Shown: positions 26,020 to 34,079 of the stretch, in pieces
Position numbering within the stretch: position 1 is the first letter of the stretch
Layout of the letters: the number at the start of each line of letters is the position of its first letter
Assembly: GCA_937924755.1 (NCBI GenBank)
Contig: CALEVZ010000011.1
Span: 51,530 to 115,529, forward strand
Length of the DNA stretch: 64,000 nt
DNA from: an uncultured bacterium
GTDB lineage: Bacteria > Acidobacteriota > Thermoanaerobaculia > Thermoanaerobaculales > Thermoanaerobaculaceae
Direction: 5' to 3'
Program-made: the position numbers and the translations under genes
Notes under the pieces: model-generated
The model's database searches: none
What the model was told of the DNA's origin: nothing
What the model saw: only the letters and a program-made list of their open reading frames with translations

Positions 26020-28578
26020 GTGACCGACCAGCTGCGGCGATTCCCCCGGGCGGTACTGTCGATCCTGGCGTTCGGCGTGGCTGCCTTTTTGATCGCCTGT
26101 CTTTCCCTGCTGGACATGTTTCTCCCCCGCCCCTACGACGGGGTGGTTGTAGATCCCAACCGCGGCGACCTGGTGATTCAGTCCGTTCGGGCCGGGTCGG
26201 GGGCGGCGGCGGCGGGGCTCGCGGCTGGAGATCGCATCGTCGGGGTTGCCCGCCAGATCGTGCGCACCCCGGCGGAGGCGGCGCGGGCGCTGCAGCGGCA
26301 GCGCATCGGCGACACCGTTGCCTACCTGGTGGAGCGCCGCGGCCAGCTGTTGGAAGTTGACGTGGTACTGGGACCCCGGAGGCTGGGGAGTGGTCTTTAC
26401 CTGTACGCCAGTTTCGCTGGCCTTCTCTTCTTTTTCATCGGCGTGTTCGTCTTGCTGCAGCAACCTGAGGTGCCCGACCGCTCGCCGGCGCAGGTGTTTT
26501 CCGTCATGTCCACGCTTTTCATGTTGTTCCTGGTGTGCCGGTTACGCCCCGCCTCCTACTCCTGGGTGGACCACTTGGTCCTCACCACCGGCAACCTGTC
26601 GTTGCTCGCTCTGCCGGCGGCCTTCTTGCACTTTTTCCTCGTCTTCCCCCGTCGCTTCACCCTGTCACTGGGGGTCGGAGAGGAGGAGTCAGGCACTGCG
26701 CGTGCCCTCTCCACGCTGGAGCGGTTTCTCAACTCGTCCCGCCTCATCACCATCGTGTACCTCCTCCCGCCCATGCTCTACGGCGCCAGCCTGGCGGCAG
26801 CCGCCCTGCTGAACGTCAAGGTGCGCCTTGTGTCGGGGGCGCCACTGCCCTCCTGGGTGCTGATGGGGGATTATCTCATCCTGGGCTTGCTCGCCCTGTT
26901 CGCCTCCCTGCTGCGCGCCGGCGAGGGGCGGGAGCGGCGCCAGATCGCCACCCTTTTCGCCGGCACGGTGCTGGGGGTGACGCCGTTTCTGGTGCTTGGA
27001 GTGGGCTTCCCGTCACTGCTGCGCGACGACCGTTTTCTCCTGCTGGGTGTTATGCCCATGCTGATCGTGCCGCTGACCTTCGGCTACGCCATCGTCCGCT
27101 ATCAATTTTTCAACATCCGGGTGATCGTGCGGCGATCGTTGCTGTACACCTTGACCACCGCGGTGGTGGCGCTGCTCTACGCGGTGGGCATCGCGGCGTT
27201 CAACTTGCTCTTTCGGGATGCGTCGCTGGGGCGCTCGCCCTACTACCCCGCGGTACTGGCGCTGGCCATCCTGGCGCTGTTCGATCCGCTGCGGCGGCGG
27301 CTGCAGGAACCGGTGGACCGCTTCTTCTTCCGCGAGTCGTACGACGCCCGGCGCGCCATCGAGGAGATGGCCGAGTCGGTGGTGCGCGAGATCACGGTGG
27401 AGCGCATCGACGAGATTCTCACCGTTCGCCTGGCGCAGGTGATGCACCTGGAGTGGGCGGCGCTGTTGCTGCCGGAAGGGGAAGAGCTCTCGGCACGCGG
27501 TCCGGTCGGCGAGGCGATCGCTCCGATCCCGCGGGATCTCCTGCTGGTGGAGGAGGTGGCCAGGCGAGACGGGCCCCAGCGGCTGGTGGAGCTGGAGCCG
27601 GTCAAGCTGCTGGATGGGCGCTCGGCGCAGCTACTGGGGCGGCTGGCGGCCATGGGCGCTCGACTGGTGGTCCCGCTGGCGGCACGAGGCTCGCTGTACG
27701 GCCTTCTCCTGTTGGGCGGTAAACGATCCGAGGAGGAGTTCCAGCGAGAGGATGTGCAACTGGTCAAAACCCTCGCCAATCAGGCGGCGGTGGCGCTGGA
27801 AAACGCGGCGCTGCTCAAAGAGCGCACCCGCCAGGCGGCCCTCGAGAAGGAGCTGGAAATCGCCAGGCGCGTGCAGCTGTCGCTCATCCCCGAGAACCTC
27901 GCCCTGCCCCCCGGCTGGGAGGTGGCGGCTCACTGCGAGCCAGCGCAGCAGGTGGGAGGGGATTTTTACGACGTCCTGCCGGGGCCGACCCCCGGAGCCG
28001 CCGCGGTGATCCTGGGGGACGTGTCGGGGAAATCGGTGGCGGGTGCCATGCGTATGGTGGCGGCACGGGAGGTGTTGCACACCGCGGCGCTGGCCGGCGC
28101 CAGCCCGGAGGAGCTCCTGGTCACCGCCAACCGGAGACTGTACAACCCGCAGCCGCGCCTGTTCGTGGCCCTGGCCTATCTGCTGGTGGACGGGCAAGGA
28201 CAGGTGCGTTTCGCCCTCGCGGGGCAACCGGCTCCCCTGCTGCGCCGCCCGTCGGGGGAGGTGCAAGAGTTGGCGGCACCCAAGCATCGGCTCCCCTTGG
28301 GGGCGTTGCGGGATGGCGAGTGGGACCTGTGCGAGGTCGAACTGGCCGCCGGCGACACGCTGCTGTTCTATTCCGACGGTCTCGTGGATGCCCGCAACCG
28401 TCACGGGGAACCGTTCGGCGAGGAGAGGCTCCTCCGGCTCGTTGGCGACGCCAACGGCACCCCCCGGGCGATGGTGGCGCGCCTACGTTCGGAGCTGGCG
28501 GCATTCACCGCCGGGGCCGAACCCTATGACGACGTCACCCTGGTGGCGGTTCGCTTCGTGGGAGACTCCCATGCCTAG
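26020..28578 (+). CDS. Membrane PDZ-GAF-SpoIIE (PP2C) phosphatase, 852 residues
   Basis: A predicted sensor phosphatase. Domain order: TM helix (about 13-33); extracytoplasmic PDZ domain (about 45-125, SVRAGSGAAAAGLAAGDRIVGV); a block of about seven TM helices (about 130-395); a linker with FFFRESYDARRAIEEM; a GAF domain (about 430-590); a coiled coil (EKELEIARRVQLSLIPE); and a SpoIIE/RsbU-type PP2C domain (about 625-850). The PP2C metal residues are in GGDFYDVL, LGDVSGKS, YSDGLVDARN and YDDVTLV. Such enzymes dephosphorylate STAS anti-sigma antagonists; a STAS gene lies 2.3 kb downstream. Start GTG 26020. The next gene overlaps by 8 bp. Confidence 0.88.
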   Translation: MTDQLRRFPRAVLSILAFGVAAFLIACLSLLDMFLPRPYDGVVVDPNRGDLVIQSVRAGSGAAAAGLAAGDRIVGVARQIVRTPAEAARALQRQRIGDTVAYLVERRGQLLEVDVVLGPRRLGSGLYLYASFAGLLFFFIGVFVLLQQPEVPDRSPAQVFSVMSTLFMLFLVCRLRPASYSWVDHLVLTTGNLSLLALPAAFLHFFLVFPRRFTLSLGVGEEESGTARALSTLERFLNSSRLITIVYLLPPMLYGASLAAAALLNVKVRLVSGAPLPSWVLMGDYLILGLLALFASLLRAGEGRERRQIATLFAGTVLGVTPFLVLGVGFPSLLRDDRFLLLGVMPMLIVPLTFGYAIVRYQFFNIRVIVRRSLLYTLTTAVVALLYAVGIAAFNLLFRDASLGRSPYYPAVLALAILALFDPLRRRLQEPVDRFFFRESYDARRAIEEMAESVVREITVERIDEILTVRLAQVMHLEWAALLLPEGEELSARGPVGEAIAPIPRDLLLVEEVARRDGPQRLVELEPVKLLDGRSAQLLGRLAAMGARLVVPLAARGSLYGLLLLGGKRSEEEFQREDVQLVKTLANQAAVALENAALLKERTRQAALEKELEIARRVQLSLIPENLALPPGWEVAAHCEPAQQVGGDFYDVLPGPTPGAAAVILGDVSGKSVAGAMRMVAAREVLHTAALAGASPEELLVTANRRLYNPQPRLFVALAYLLVDGQGQVRFALAGQPAPLLRRPSGEVQELAAPKHRLPLGALRDGEWDLCEVELAAGDTLLFYSDGLVDARNRHGEPFGEERLLRLVGDANGTPRAMVARLRSELAAFTAGAEPYDDVTLVAVRFVGDSHA

Positions 28579-30109
28579 CCCAAGGGAGGGGTGGCGCCGT
28601 GCCCGGCTGGAGACAGTTCTGGATCTCTCGCTGGCCCTGGCGGGTCCGCGCCGCGAGGGAGAAGTGGTGGAAGAGCTGTGTCAGCGCGCCGTGGGGCTTT
28701 TGGACGCCCGTGCGGGCTTTGCCGTGTCGCTGCTCCCCGGGTTGGAGGTGGCCAGCTTCGCAGCGGTGGGCTGGCCGCTGGAGAAGATACGCCTGGCCCC
28801 CCTCATCGCCTCACCGCAGCTCGCCGAAGTTCGTCGGGGCGGAGTCGCCCGCCTCCGTGGCGGCGCCCTGGATTTGCCGCTGGGCGAGCTGTTGGTGGCC
28901 GCCTGCCTGTGGCAGGACGAGCTGGTGGGGGTGGTGGCGGTGGCCGACAAGGAAGCGCGGGAGGGTCGCGTGCCCTTCGACGAGGAGGACGCCGTGTTCC
29001 TCCGCTCCCTGGCGCTGCTCGCCTCCTCAAGCATCGCCTCGGCGCGGGCGCTGGCGGAGGTGGAGCGGCGGAGCCAGGTGTTGGAGGACGAAAACCGGGC
29101 GCTGCGCGCCTCCGCCGGAGGGGAGGAAGGGCTGGTGGGCGAGTCACCGGCCATGCGGCGGGTGCTGGAACTGGTGCGGCGGGTGGCGGCGGCCGATGTG
29201 TCGGTGCTGGTGCGCGGCGAGTCGGGCACCGGTAAGGAGAAGGTGGCGCGCCTAATTCACTCCCTCTCGGCGCGCAGCCGCGGCCCGTTTTTGCCTCTCA
29301 ACTGCGCCGCCGTGCCGGAGACCCTCCTGGAGGCGGAGCTGTTCGGGATCGAGGCGGGTGTGGCCACCGGGGTGACGGCGCGGGTGGGAAAGCTCGAACT
29401 GGCCCACGGCGGGACGCTCTTTCTCGACGAGGTGGGGGACCTATCCCCGGTGCTGCAGGCCAAGTTGCTGCGGGTGGTGCAGGAACGCGAGGTGGAGCGG
29501 GTGGGGGGGCGCGGGTCAATGAAAGTGGATGTGCGGTTGGTCACCGCCACCAACCGGGATCTGGAAGCCATGATGGAGGACGGCCTTTTCCGTCGCGATC
29601 TCTACTACCGACTGCGGGTGGTGGAACTCTTCCTTCCCCCACTGCGTCAGCGCCGCGAAGATATCCCCTTGCTGGCTCGTCACTTCCTGCGCCTGCACGG
29701 GGCGCGTCTGGGGCGCGAGCGCATGACCCTGTCCAGGGGCGCTTTGGAGCTTTTGCTCCGCCACGACTACCCCGGCAACGTGCGGGAGCTGGAGAACGTG
29801 CTGGAGGCGGCGGTGGCCATGTCTCCCTCCTCGCGCGTGGAGGCCGAGGACGTTCGCCTGGCGCTGGGAATGGGCGAGCCTCCGCCATTGGCGGGGGGCA
29901 CCACCCTCGAGGAGGTGACCCGGACGCACGTGCTGCGCGTCCTGCACGCCCATCGCGACAATCGCACGGCGGCGGCGCGGGAGCTGGGCATCGATCGCTC
30001 CACCCTGTACCGCATGCTGGCGAAGTGGAATGCAACGCCTGTTGCAAGACGCGACGCACCGACTCATGACCATGCAAAAAATATGCTTCCGAACCGGAGA
30101 CGAAGATGA
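28571..30109 (+). CDS. GAF-AAA+-Fis transcriptional activator (sigma-54 type, altered GAFTGA)
   Basis: This 512-residue regulator has a GAF domain at about 10-165, a coiled linker (QVLEDENRALRA), an AAA+ domain with Walker A GESGTGKE (216-223) and Walker B GTLFLDE (281-287), and a Fis-type helix-turn-helix (NRTAAARELGIDRSTLYRML, near 465-484). The sigma-54-contacting GAFTGA loop reads GVATGV (263-268): Thr-Gly is kept but the Phe is lost. Activators of this class open sigma-54 promoters, yet altered loops also occur in sigma-54-independent relatives. A sigma-54-type promoter lies about 100 bp downstream. ATG 28571 overlaps the phosphatase gene by 8 bp, so the pair is translationally coupled. 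Confidence 0.88.
   Translation: MPSPREGWRRARLETVLDLSLALAGPRREGEVVEELCQRAVGLLDARAGFAVSLLPGLEVASFAAVGWPLEKIRLAPLIASPQLAEVRRGGVARLRGGALDLPLGELLVAACLWQDELVGVVAVADKEAREGRVPFDEEDAVFLRSLALLASSSIASARALAEVERRSQVLEDENRALRASAGGEEGLVGESPAMRRVLELVRRVAAADVSVLVRGESGTGKEKVARLIHSLSARSRGPFLPLNCAAVPETLLEAELFGIEAGVATGVTARVGKLELAHGGTLFLDEVGDLSPVLQAKLLRVVQEREVERVGGRGSMKVDVRLVTATNRDLEAMMEDGLFRRDLYYRLRVVELFLPPLRQRREDIPLLARHFLRLHGARLGRERMTLSRGALELLLRHDYPGNVRELENVLEAAVAMSPSSRVEAEDVRLALGMGEPPPLAGGTTLEEVTRTHVLRVLHAHRDNRTAAARELGIDRSTLYRMLAKWNATPVARRDAPTHDHAKNMLPNRRRR
30031..30046 (+). promoter_or_regulatory. Enhancer-like palindrome TGCAAC-N4-GTTGCA
   Basis: A perfect 6+4+6 inverted repeat inside the 3' end of the activator gene, about 190 bp upstream of the predicted sigma-54 start. 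The form resembles activator sites such as TGCACC-N5-GGTGCA of NtrC. Confidence 0.5.
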
Positions 30110-30121
30110 CGAGAGGTCTTC

Positions 30122-30129
30122 GTTGCAAC
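30122..30129 (+). promoter_or_regulatory. Second activator half-site, palindrome GTTGCAAC
   Basis: Repeats the same TGCAAC/GTTGCA words about 105 bp upstream of the predicted start. Confidence 0.35.
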
Positions 30130-30203
30130 ATGCACCATCCAAGCTCCGGGGGGGATTTGGGATCTGCTGCTCAAGTGTTGTCATTCCAGCTGTTTGCCGA
30201 TGT

Positions 30204-30219
30204 TGGCCCGAACCTTGCT
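30204..30219 (+). promoter_or_regulatory. Sigma-54-type promoter for the RsbW/STAS/PP2C genes
   Basis: TGGCCCG-N4-TTGCT matches the sigma-54 consensus TGGCACG-N4-TTGCW with one mismatch, with exact GG-N10-GC spacing. Transcription would start near 30230. It is placed between the AAA+ activator and the kinase gene. Confidence 0.55.
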
Positions 30220-30232
30220 CCGGGCTGTAGTC

Positions 30233-30394
30233 ATGACGCCTCTGACCGTCGCCAGCCGCTTTCTCGAGCCCCTTTCTCACCCCTGGGCCGTGGTGACGGC
30301 AGCGGTGGTTCCCGTCGACGCGGTGATCTGGGAGGGAGCGCAGTCGATCCTGCGCCTGGCTCTCCGGTTGTTGCACTTGCTGCTGGCGCTCTAA
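30233..30394 (+). CDS. Possible small hydrophobic protein, 53 residues
   Basis: An open frame starting ATG 30233, 3-4 nt after the predicted sigma-54 start, ending 24 bp before the kinase ATG. It has hydrophobic stretches (WAVVTAAVVPVDAVI; LRLALRLLHLLLAL) but no recognised family and no ribosome site. It may instead be untranslated leader. The 309-bp gap between the activator and the kinase otherwise holds only the regulatory sites. Confidence 0.3.
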   Translation: MTPLTVASRFLEPLSHPWAVVTAAVVPVDAVIWEGAQSILRLALRLLHLLLAL

Positions 30395-30418
30395 CTCGGA
30401 GTGGAGAGGGCCAGCGCC

Positions 30419-30841
30419 ATGGCTGACGGCTGCCGCCGCCGCATTGTCCTGCCCCGTGAGCCCCACGCGGAGCTGGCGGCGGTTCCCCTCGTCGACCTGC
30501 TGGGCGAACGGCTGGGTTTTTCCCGTGATACGCTGGCCGAGATCAAGCTTGCCCTGGTGGAGGCGTGCCTCAACGCCCTCGAGTACGGCCAGGGGGAGGT
30601 GGAAGTCGAGGTGGTGGCCCACGCGGATGCGCCGGCGCGCCTGGAAATCACCGTGACCGATCACGGCGCCGGGTTTGACGTCAGTATCGTCCCCCAGCCG
30701 GACCTCACCGCCAAGCTGCACGCCTCTCGCAAGCGCGGCTGGGGGATCGAACTCATGCGCCACCTCATGGACGAGGTGGAGGTGCACTCCACGCCGGGCC
30801 TGACTCGCGTGCGTCTGGTGAGGAAGCGGAAGGAGGCGTGA
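30419..30841 (+). CDS. RsbW/SpoIIAB-like serine kinase (HATPase), candidate anti-sigma factor
   Basis: A 140-residue GHKL ATPase in the RsbW/SpoIIAB group, which binds a sigma factor or other partner and phosphorylates a STAS antagonist. The N-box is E48-x3-N52 (EACLNALEYG), the G1 box is DHGAGFD (81-87) and the G2 box is GWGIELM (107-113). ATG 30419 follows a purine-rich GGAGAGGG; GTG 30401 is an in-frame alternative. Its stop overlaps the STAS start by 4 bp. No sigma factor gene is present in the window, so the binding partner is unknown. Confidence 0.87.
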   Translation: MADGCRRRIVLPREPHAELAAVPLVDLLGERLGFSRDTLAEIKLALVEACLNALEYGQGEVEVEVVAHADAPARLEITVTDHGAGFDVSIVPQPDLTAKLHASRKRGWGIELMRHLMDEVEVHSTPGLTRVRLVRKRKEA

Positions 30842-31200
30842 CCGTGGAGACGTTCGAACTCAAGCTGGCGCACCGCGACGGGCGGCTGGCCGTGCTGGAG
30901 GTGGCCGGGTACATCAACAACGAGGCCGGCGAGGCCATTGCCGACACCGCGGCCACACTGCTTTCAGAGGGTCACCGCGTTCTCATCCTCGATCTGGCGG
31001 GCACGCGAATCATCAATTCCATTGGCATCTCCATGTTGCTGGAGGTGCTGGAGAAGGTGATCGAAGTCAAGGGCACCCTGGCGTTTTGTTGCCTCTCGCC
31101 GTCCATTGCCAAGACGTTTCAGATCATGGGGCTGGCCCAGTACGCCAAAATCTTCCCCGACCGTGCCCAGGCCCTGGCTGCCTTGTCCGTGGAATCATGA
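30838..31200 (+). CDS. STAS-domain anti-sigma-factor antagonist
   Basis: A 120-residue single STAS domain of the SpoIIAA/RsbV type. Phosphorylation by the adjacent kinase should inactivate it; dephosphorylation by a PP2C enzyme should let it sequester the kinase. The candidate phospho-serine is Ser61 in RIINSIGIS, the position of the DSSG serine in SpoIIAA; note that a second Ser at the usual site is replaced by Ile. GTG 30838 overlaps the kinase stop, and its own stop overlaps the next ATG by 4 bp. Confidence 0.88.
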   Translation: MTVETFELKLAHRDGRLAVLEVAGYINNEAGEAIADTAATLLSEGHRVLILDLAGTRIINSIGISMLLEVLEKVIEVKGTLAFCCLSPSIAKTFQIMGLAQYAKIFPDRAQALAALSVES

Positions 31201-32708
31201 CGGTCGCCGAAGAGGTCCTGGCCCTGGCGGAGCACTCCAGCCGCGAGGAGGGCAAGGCGCTTCCCCAGCAGGTGCTGGAGCGCTTGATCGGCGAAACCGG
31301 GGCGGCCGCTGGGTTGCTCGGCCGTGGCCAGGAGATCATCGCCCGGTGGGGCTCCTCGCCGGCTCCTGGTTGGCGCCTCGAGCTGCCGGGGGGGCGCGAC
31401 ACCTTTTGGCTCGAGCTGGCCGGGGGGCGGCAGCTGGATGCCTCCGCCCGCCTGGCGGCCGGCATGGTGCTGGAATCCTGGCTCGTTCGGGAAGAGCTCA
31501 AGCGGGCGCGCTTTGCGGAGCGGCGGCGGCTGTGGGAGGTGGAATCCCTGCGCGCCATCGCCGAGGCTTTGGGCGGTACGCTTGAGCCCCGGCGAATCGC
31601 CGAGGAGTTGCTGTGGCACGCCGCCGCGCTGCTCGACGCCCGACGGGGCGAGGTGTGGCTGGACGAGGGCATCATCGAGGAGAGGAATGGTACCCCGACG
31701 GGGAAGCTGGGGATGGTGGCGCGGGTGGGGGGGCAAGTCTTCGAACCGGCGGAGGCGGCCACCCTAGCCGAGGCCGGGTTGGTGGAGGACGAGCGCCTGG
31801 CCGTTCCCATCGGCGGCCGCCGGGGTCGGCTCGGCCTGCTGGCGCTGGCGGCGCGCGAGGTGCGCGGCGGCCTCGCACCGTTCTCGGCCACCGACGCGGA
31901 GACGGTGGCGTTGTTCGCCACGCAGGCGGCGGTGGCGCTGGAGAACGCCGTTCTGCACCGCCAGGACCTCAACCGCCAGAGGCTGGAGCGGGAGGTGGAG
32001 CTGGCCGGGGAGATCCAGCGGCAGCTGCTTCCCGCCTCGTTCCCGGTACCCCCGGGGTACGAGGTCCTTGCCCGCGCCGAAAGCAGCCGGGAGGTGGGCG
32101 GGGATGTCTACGACCTGGTGTCCACCGGCGACGACGTGCTAATTATGATTGCCGACATCACCGGCAAGGGGGTGCCGGCGGCGCTCATGGCGGCCTCGCT
32201 GCATGCCGCGGTGCGTGTGATGGCGCAGGGGTGCCCGCCGCCGGAGGAGATGGCGGCGCGCCTGCACGCCCACCTCCTCACATCGACGCCGGACAACAAG
32301 TTCGCGACCGTTTTCCTGGCCTGTCTGCAGCCGGGGGGTGAGCTGAACTACGTCTCGGCGGGGCACAACCCGGTGATCGTGGTGTCCCAGGAGGGAGAGG
32401 TGCGCACCCTCGGCTCCACGGGCCCGCCGCTGGGGCTGGTGCCGGGGTCCACCTTCAGGGCTCGCCAGGCGGTCCTGCCACCGGGCGCCCTGCTGGTAGC
32501 CTACACCGACGGCTTCTCCGAGGCGCCGGCGGCCGGGGGGGACGAGGAGTTCGGGGTGCAACGGCTGGCCGCATACCTCTCTGCCCATCGCCAGTTGCCC
32601 CTGTCCGCACTGGTAGCGGGGGTGTTTGCTGAGGTGGCCGCCTTCACCGGCGATGCGCCGCTCCACGACGACCGCACCCTCGTCGTCTTGCGCCGCTTTG
32701 CGGTGTGA
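31197..32708 (+). CDS. Cytoplasmic GAF-SpoIIE (PP2C) phosphatase
   Basis: The 503-residue product has an N-terminal region of about 130 residues of unknown fold, a GAF domain (about 140-260), a coiled-coil segment and a SpoIIE/RsbU-type PP2C domain (about 275-500). Metal-binding positions are GGDVYDLV, IADITGKGVPAA, YTDGFSEAP and HDDRTLVVL. With the upstream membrane phosphatase it gives the module two inputs acting on one STAS protein. ATG 31197 overlaps the STAS stop (ATGA). Its 3' end overlaps the minus-strand S26 peptidase frame by about 208 bp. Confidence 0.9.
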   Translation: MTVAEEVLALAEHSSREEGKALPQQVLERLIGETGAAAGLLGRGQEIIARWGSSPAPGWRLELPGGRDTFWLELAGGRQLDASARLAAGMVLESWLVREELKRARFAERRRLWEVESLRAIAEALGGTLEPRRIAEELLWHAAALLDARRGEVWLDEGIIEERNGTPTGKLGMVARVGGQVFEPAEAATLAEAGLVEDERLAVPIGGRRGRLGLLALAAREVRGGLAPFSATDAETVALFATQAAVALENAVLHRQDLNRQRLEREVELAGEIQRQLLPASFPVPPGYEVLARAESSREVGGDVYDLVSTGDDVLIMIADITGKGVPAALMAASLHAAVRVMAQGCPPPEEMAARLHAHLLTSTPDNKFATVFLACLQPGGELNYVSAGHNPVIVVSQEGEVRTLGSTGPPLGLVPGSTFRARQAVLPPGALLVAYTDGFSEAPAAGGDEEFGVQRLAAYLSAHRQLPLSALVAGVFAEVAAFTGDAPLHDDRTLVVLRRFAV

Positions 32709-33448
32709 TCCAGCGCACAGTGTTCCGTTGGTCGTGATGGCATAGTGTCAATGGTTTTCCCCCTCTCCTTGCTCTCTGCCCCCTCCCCGAGGGGGCGCTT
32801 CTCCGTCAGGGCTGCCGCACCGGCGCCATCCCTCGGGCCTGCCGGGGGCTCCAAGTGGTCGGCCGGTGCGCCGCGCTGCGGCGGGGGCAGGCGGAGCAGA
32901 CGGGCGAGGAAGGGGTCATCGGCGGGCTCCAGCCAGGCGCGGTGGGGAGCCCCGTGCCACCACGAGGCCCCCTTTAGGTGCTGCACCACCCAGCCGGCGA
33001 CAATCTTGAAAATGCCGGAGGAGGTGGAGGCGGAGCGAGAAGGGACGGTCGTGCCGTTGCGGGACAGGCCCAACTCTCCCCGGCCCTCCAGGAGGTCGCC
33101 CTGCACCTCCGCCACCCGCTTGAGGACGCGCCGCCCGGGGGGCACCCCGGAGCCGCTCACCAGGTGAGGAGGCAGAGAGGCCAGCACCACCCGACCCCGG
33201 CGAACCGGCGCGAGAAAGGGGGGGCGCGCCAGCACCACCGCCACGTCGCCGGGGCGCAGGGTGGGCTCCATGGAGGCGGACATCACCAGGCACAGGCGCA
33301 GCGGGGAACGGACCAGGGCGAGGGCCGCCAACAGGAGCAGGAGAAGCGTTGACCAGCGGCCTCGGTGTCGGCGCTCATCGGCTCCGGCGGCGAACCCCGA
33401 GAGCGAAGGGGCCGGCGGAGGGTTCGCCCGCCGCCGGCCGCTGCTCAT
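32501..33448 (-). CDS. S26 (signal peptidase I-like) serine peptidase with uncertain C-terminus
   Basis: A membrane peptidase related to LepB/TraF. An N-terminal TM helix lies at about 33-50; the catalytic Ser is in MSASMEPTLRPGD (Ser59) and the general base Lys in RRVLKRVAEVQGD (Lys110). The expected SxDSRxFGPV box near 130 is only loosely visible (VPSRSASTSSGIF), and after residue about 165 the sequence is low-complexity and no stop occurs until 32501, inside the convergent phosphatase gene. The 315-residue frame is long for this family, so a frameshift that extends the tail is possible. It follows a small exported protein by 14 bp, perhaps its substrate. Confidence 0.65.
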   Translation of the reverse strand: MSSGRRRANPPPAPSLSGFAAGADERRHRGRWSTLLLLLLAALALVRSPLRLCLVMSASMEPTLRPGDVAVVLARPPFLAPVRRGRVVLASLPPHLVSGSGVPPGRRVLKRVAEVQGDLLEGRGELGLSRNGTTVPSRSASTSSGIFKIVAGWVVQHLKGASWWHGAPHRAWLEPADDPFLARLLRLPPPQRGAPADHLEPPAGPRDGAGAAALTEKRPLGEGAESKERGKTIDTMPSRPTEHCALDHTAKRRKTTRVRSSWSGASPVKAATSANTPATSADRGNWRWAERYAASRCTPNSSSPPAAGASEKPSV

Positions 33449-33462
33449 CCCGTGTTCAAGAC

Positions 33463-33996
33463 TCACTGGGGGAAGGTCCAGCAGACCGCAGTGTCGGCGG
33501 CCCACTGGGCGTTGCAGACGCCGATCTTGAACCAGTCGCCGCGGGCCGCCCGCTTGCAGCTGTCGGCCTTGGCGTCGGCCTTGTCGGTGCATTTCTTGAA
33601 GTCGGAGCGGGTGTCCTTCTTCTCCTCGCGGTCCTTGAAGTCCTCGGCCTTGGCTTCGGCGTACGCCGCAATGATCACCACCGCAGCGGCCACCAGTGCG
33701 CCGACGATAATCGCGGTGGTGGTCGGCTCGATTGCCGACACCGGCTCGACCCCCAAAAGACCGAACTCGTGGTGAGCGGTGCTTGAGGGGAGCTGCGGCG
33801 GCAGGGCGCCGGTCTTGGCGACCGCCCGCTGCAGGTTGGTGCTCAAGGCCTCGAACTGCTTCGAAACGGCATTGACCTCGGCCATCGCCCGGCCCCGGGC
33901 CGCCTGGGCGATGGTGGCGGCCCAGGGGGCCAGCACCAGAGCGGCCGCCGCCACCGCTGCGGCCAGTTGGGCGACGGATGAGGGTTGACGTGACAT
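33463..33996 (-). CDS. Small exported membrane-anchored protein with a Cys-rich tail
   Basis: I do not recognise the family. The 177-residue product has a signal-like hydrophobic N-terminus (about 8-33), a polar middle, a second hydrophobic segment (about 95-113, TTTAIIVGALVAAAVVIIAAY), a charged linker (EDFKDREEKKDTRSDFKK) and a C-terminal segment with four Cys (KC, SC, VC, VC spaced 11, 14 and 14 residues). GGAGAG precedes ATG 33996. It is followed by the S26 peptidase and preceded by two broken genes. It might be a substrate or partner of that peptidase (inference). Confidence 0.6.
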   Translation of the reverse strand: MSRQPSSVAQLAAAVAAAALVLAPWAATIAQAARGRAMAEVNAVSKQFEALSTNLQRAVAKTGALPPQLPSSTAHHEFGLLGVEPVSAIEPTTTAIIVGALVAAAVVIIAAYAEAKAEDFKDREEKKDTRSDFKKCTDKADAKADSCKRAARGDWFKIGVCNAQWAADTAVCWTFPQ

Positions 33997-34079
33997 GGCA
34001 CACTCTCCTTTCGCTGGTTCGAGCCGCCCGCAGGCGGCGGGTTGGCAAAATCGGTCGCTGGACCGAGGGGTGAGAGACA

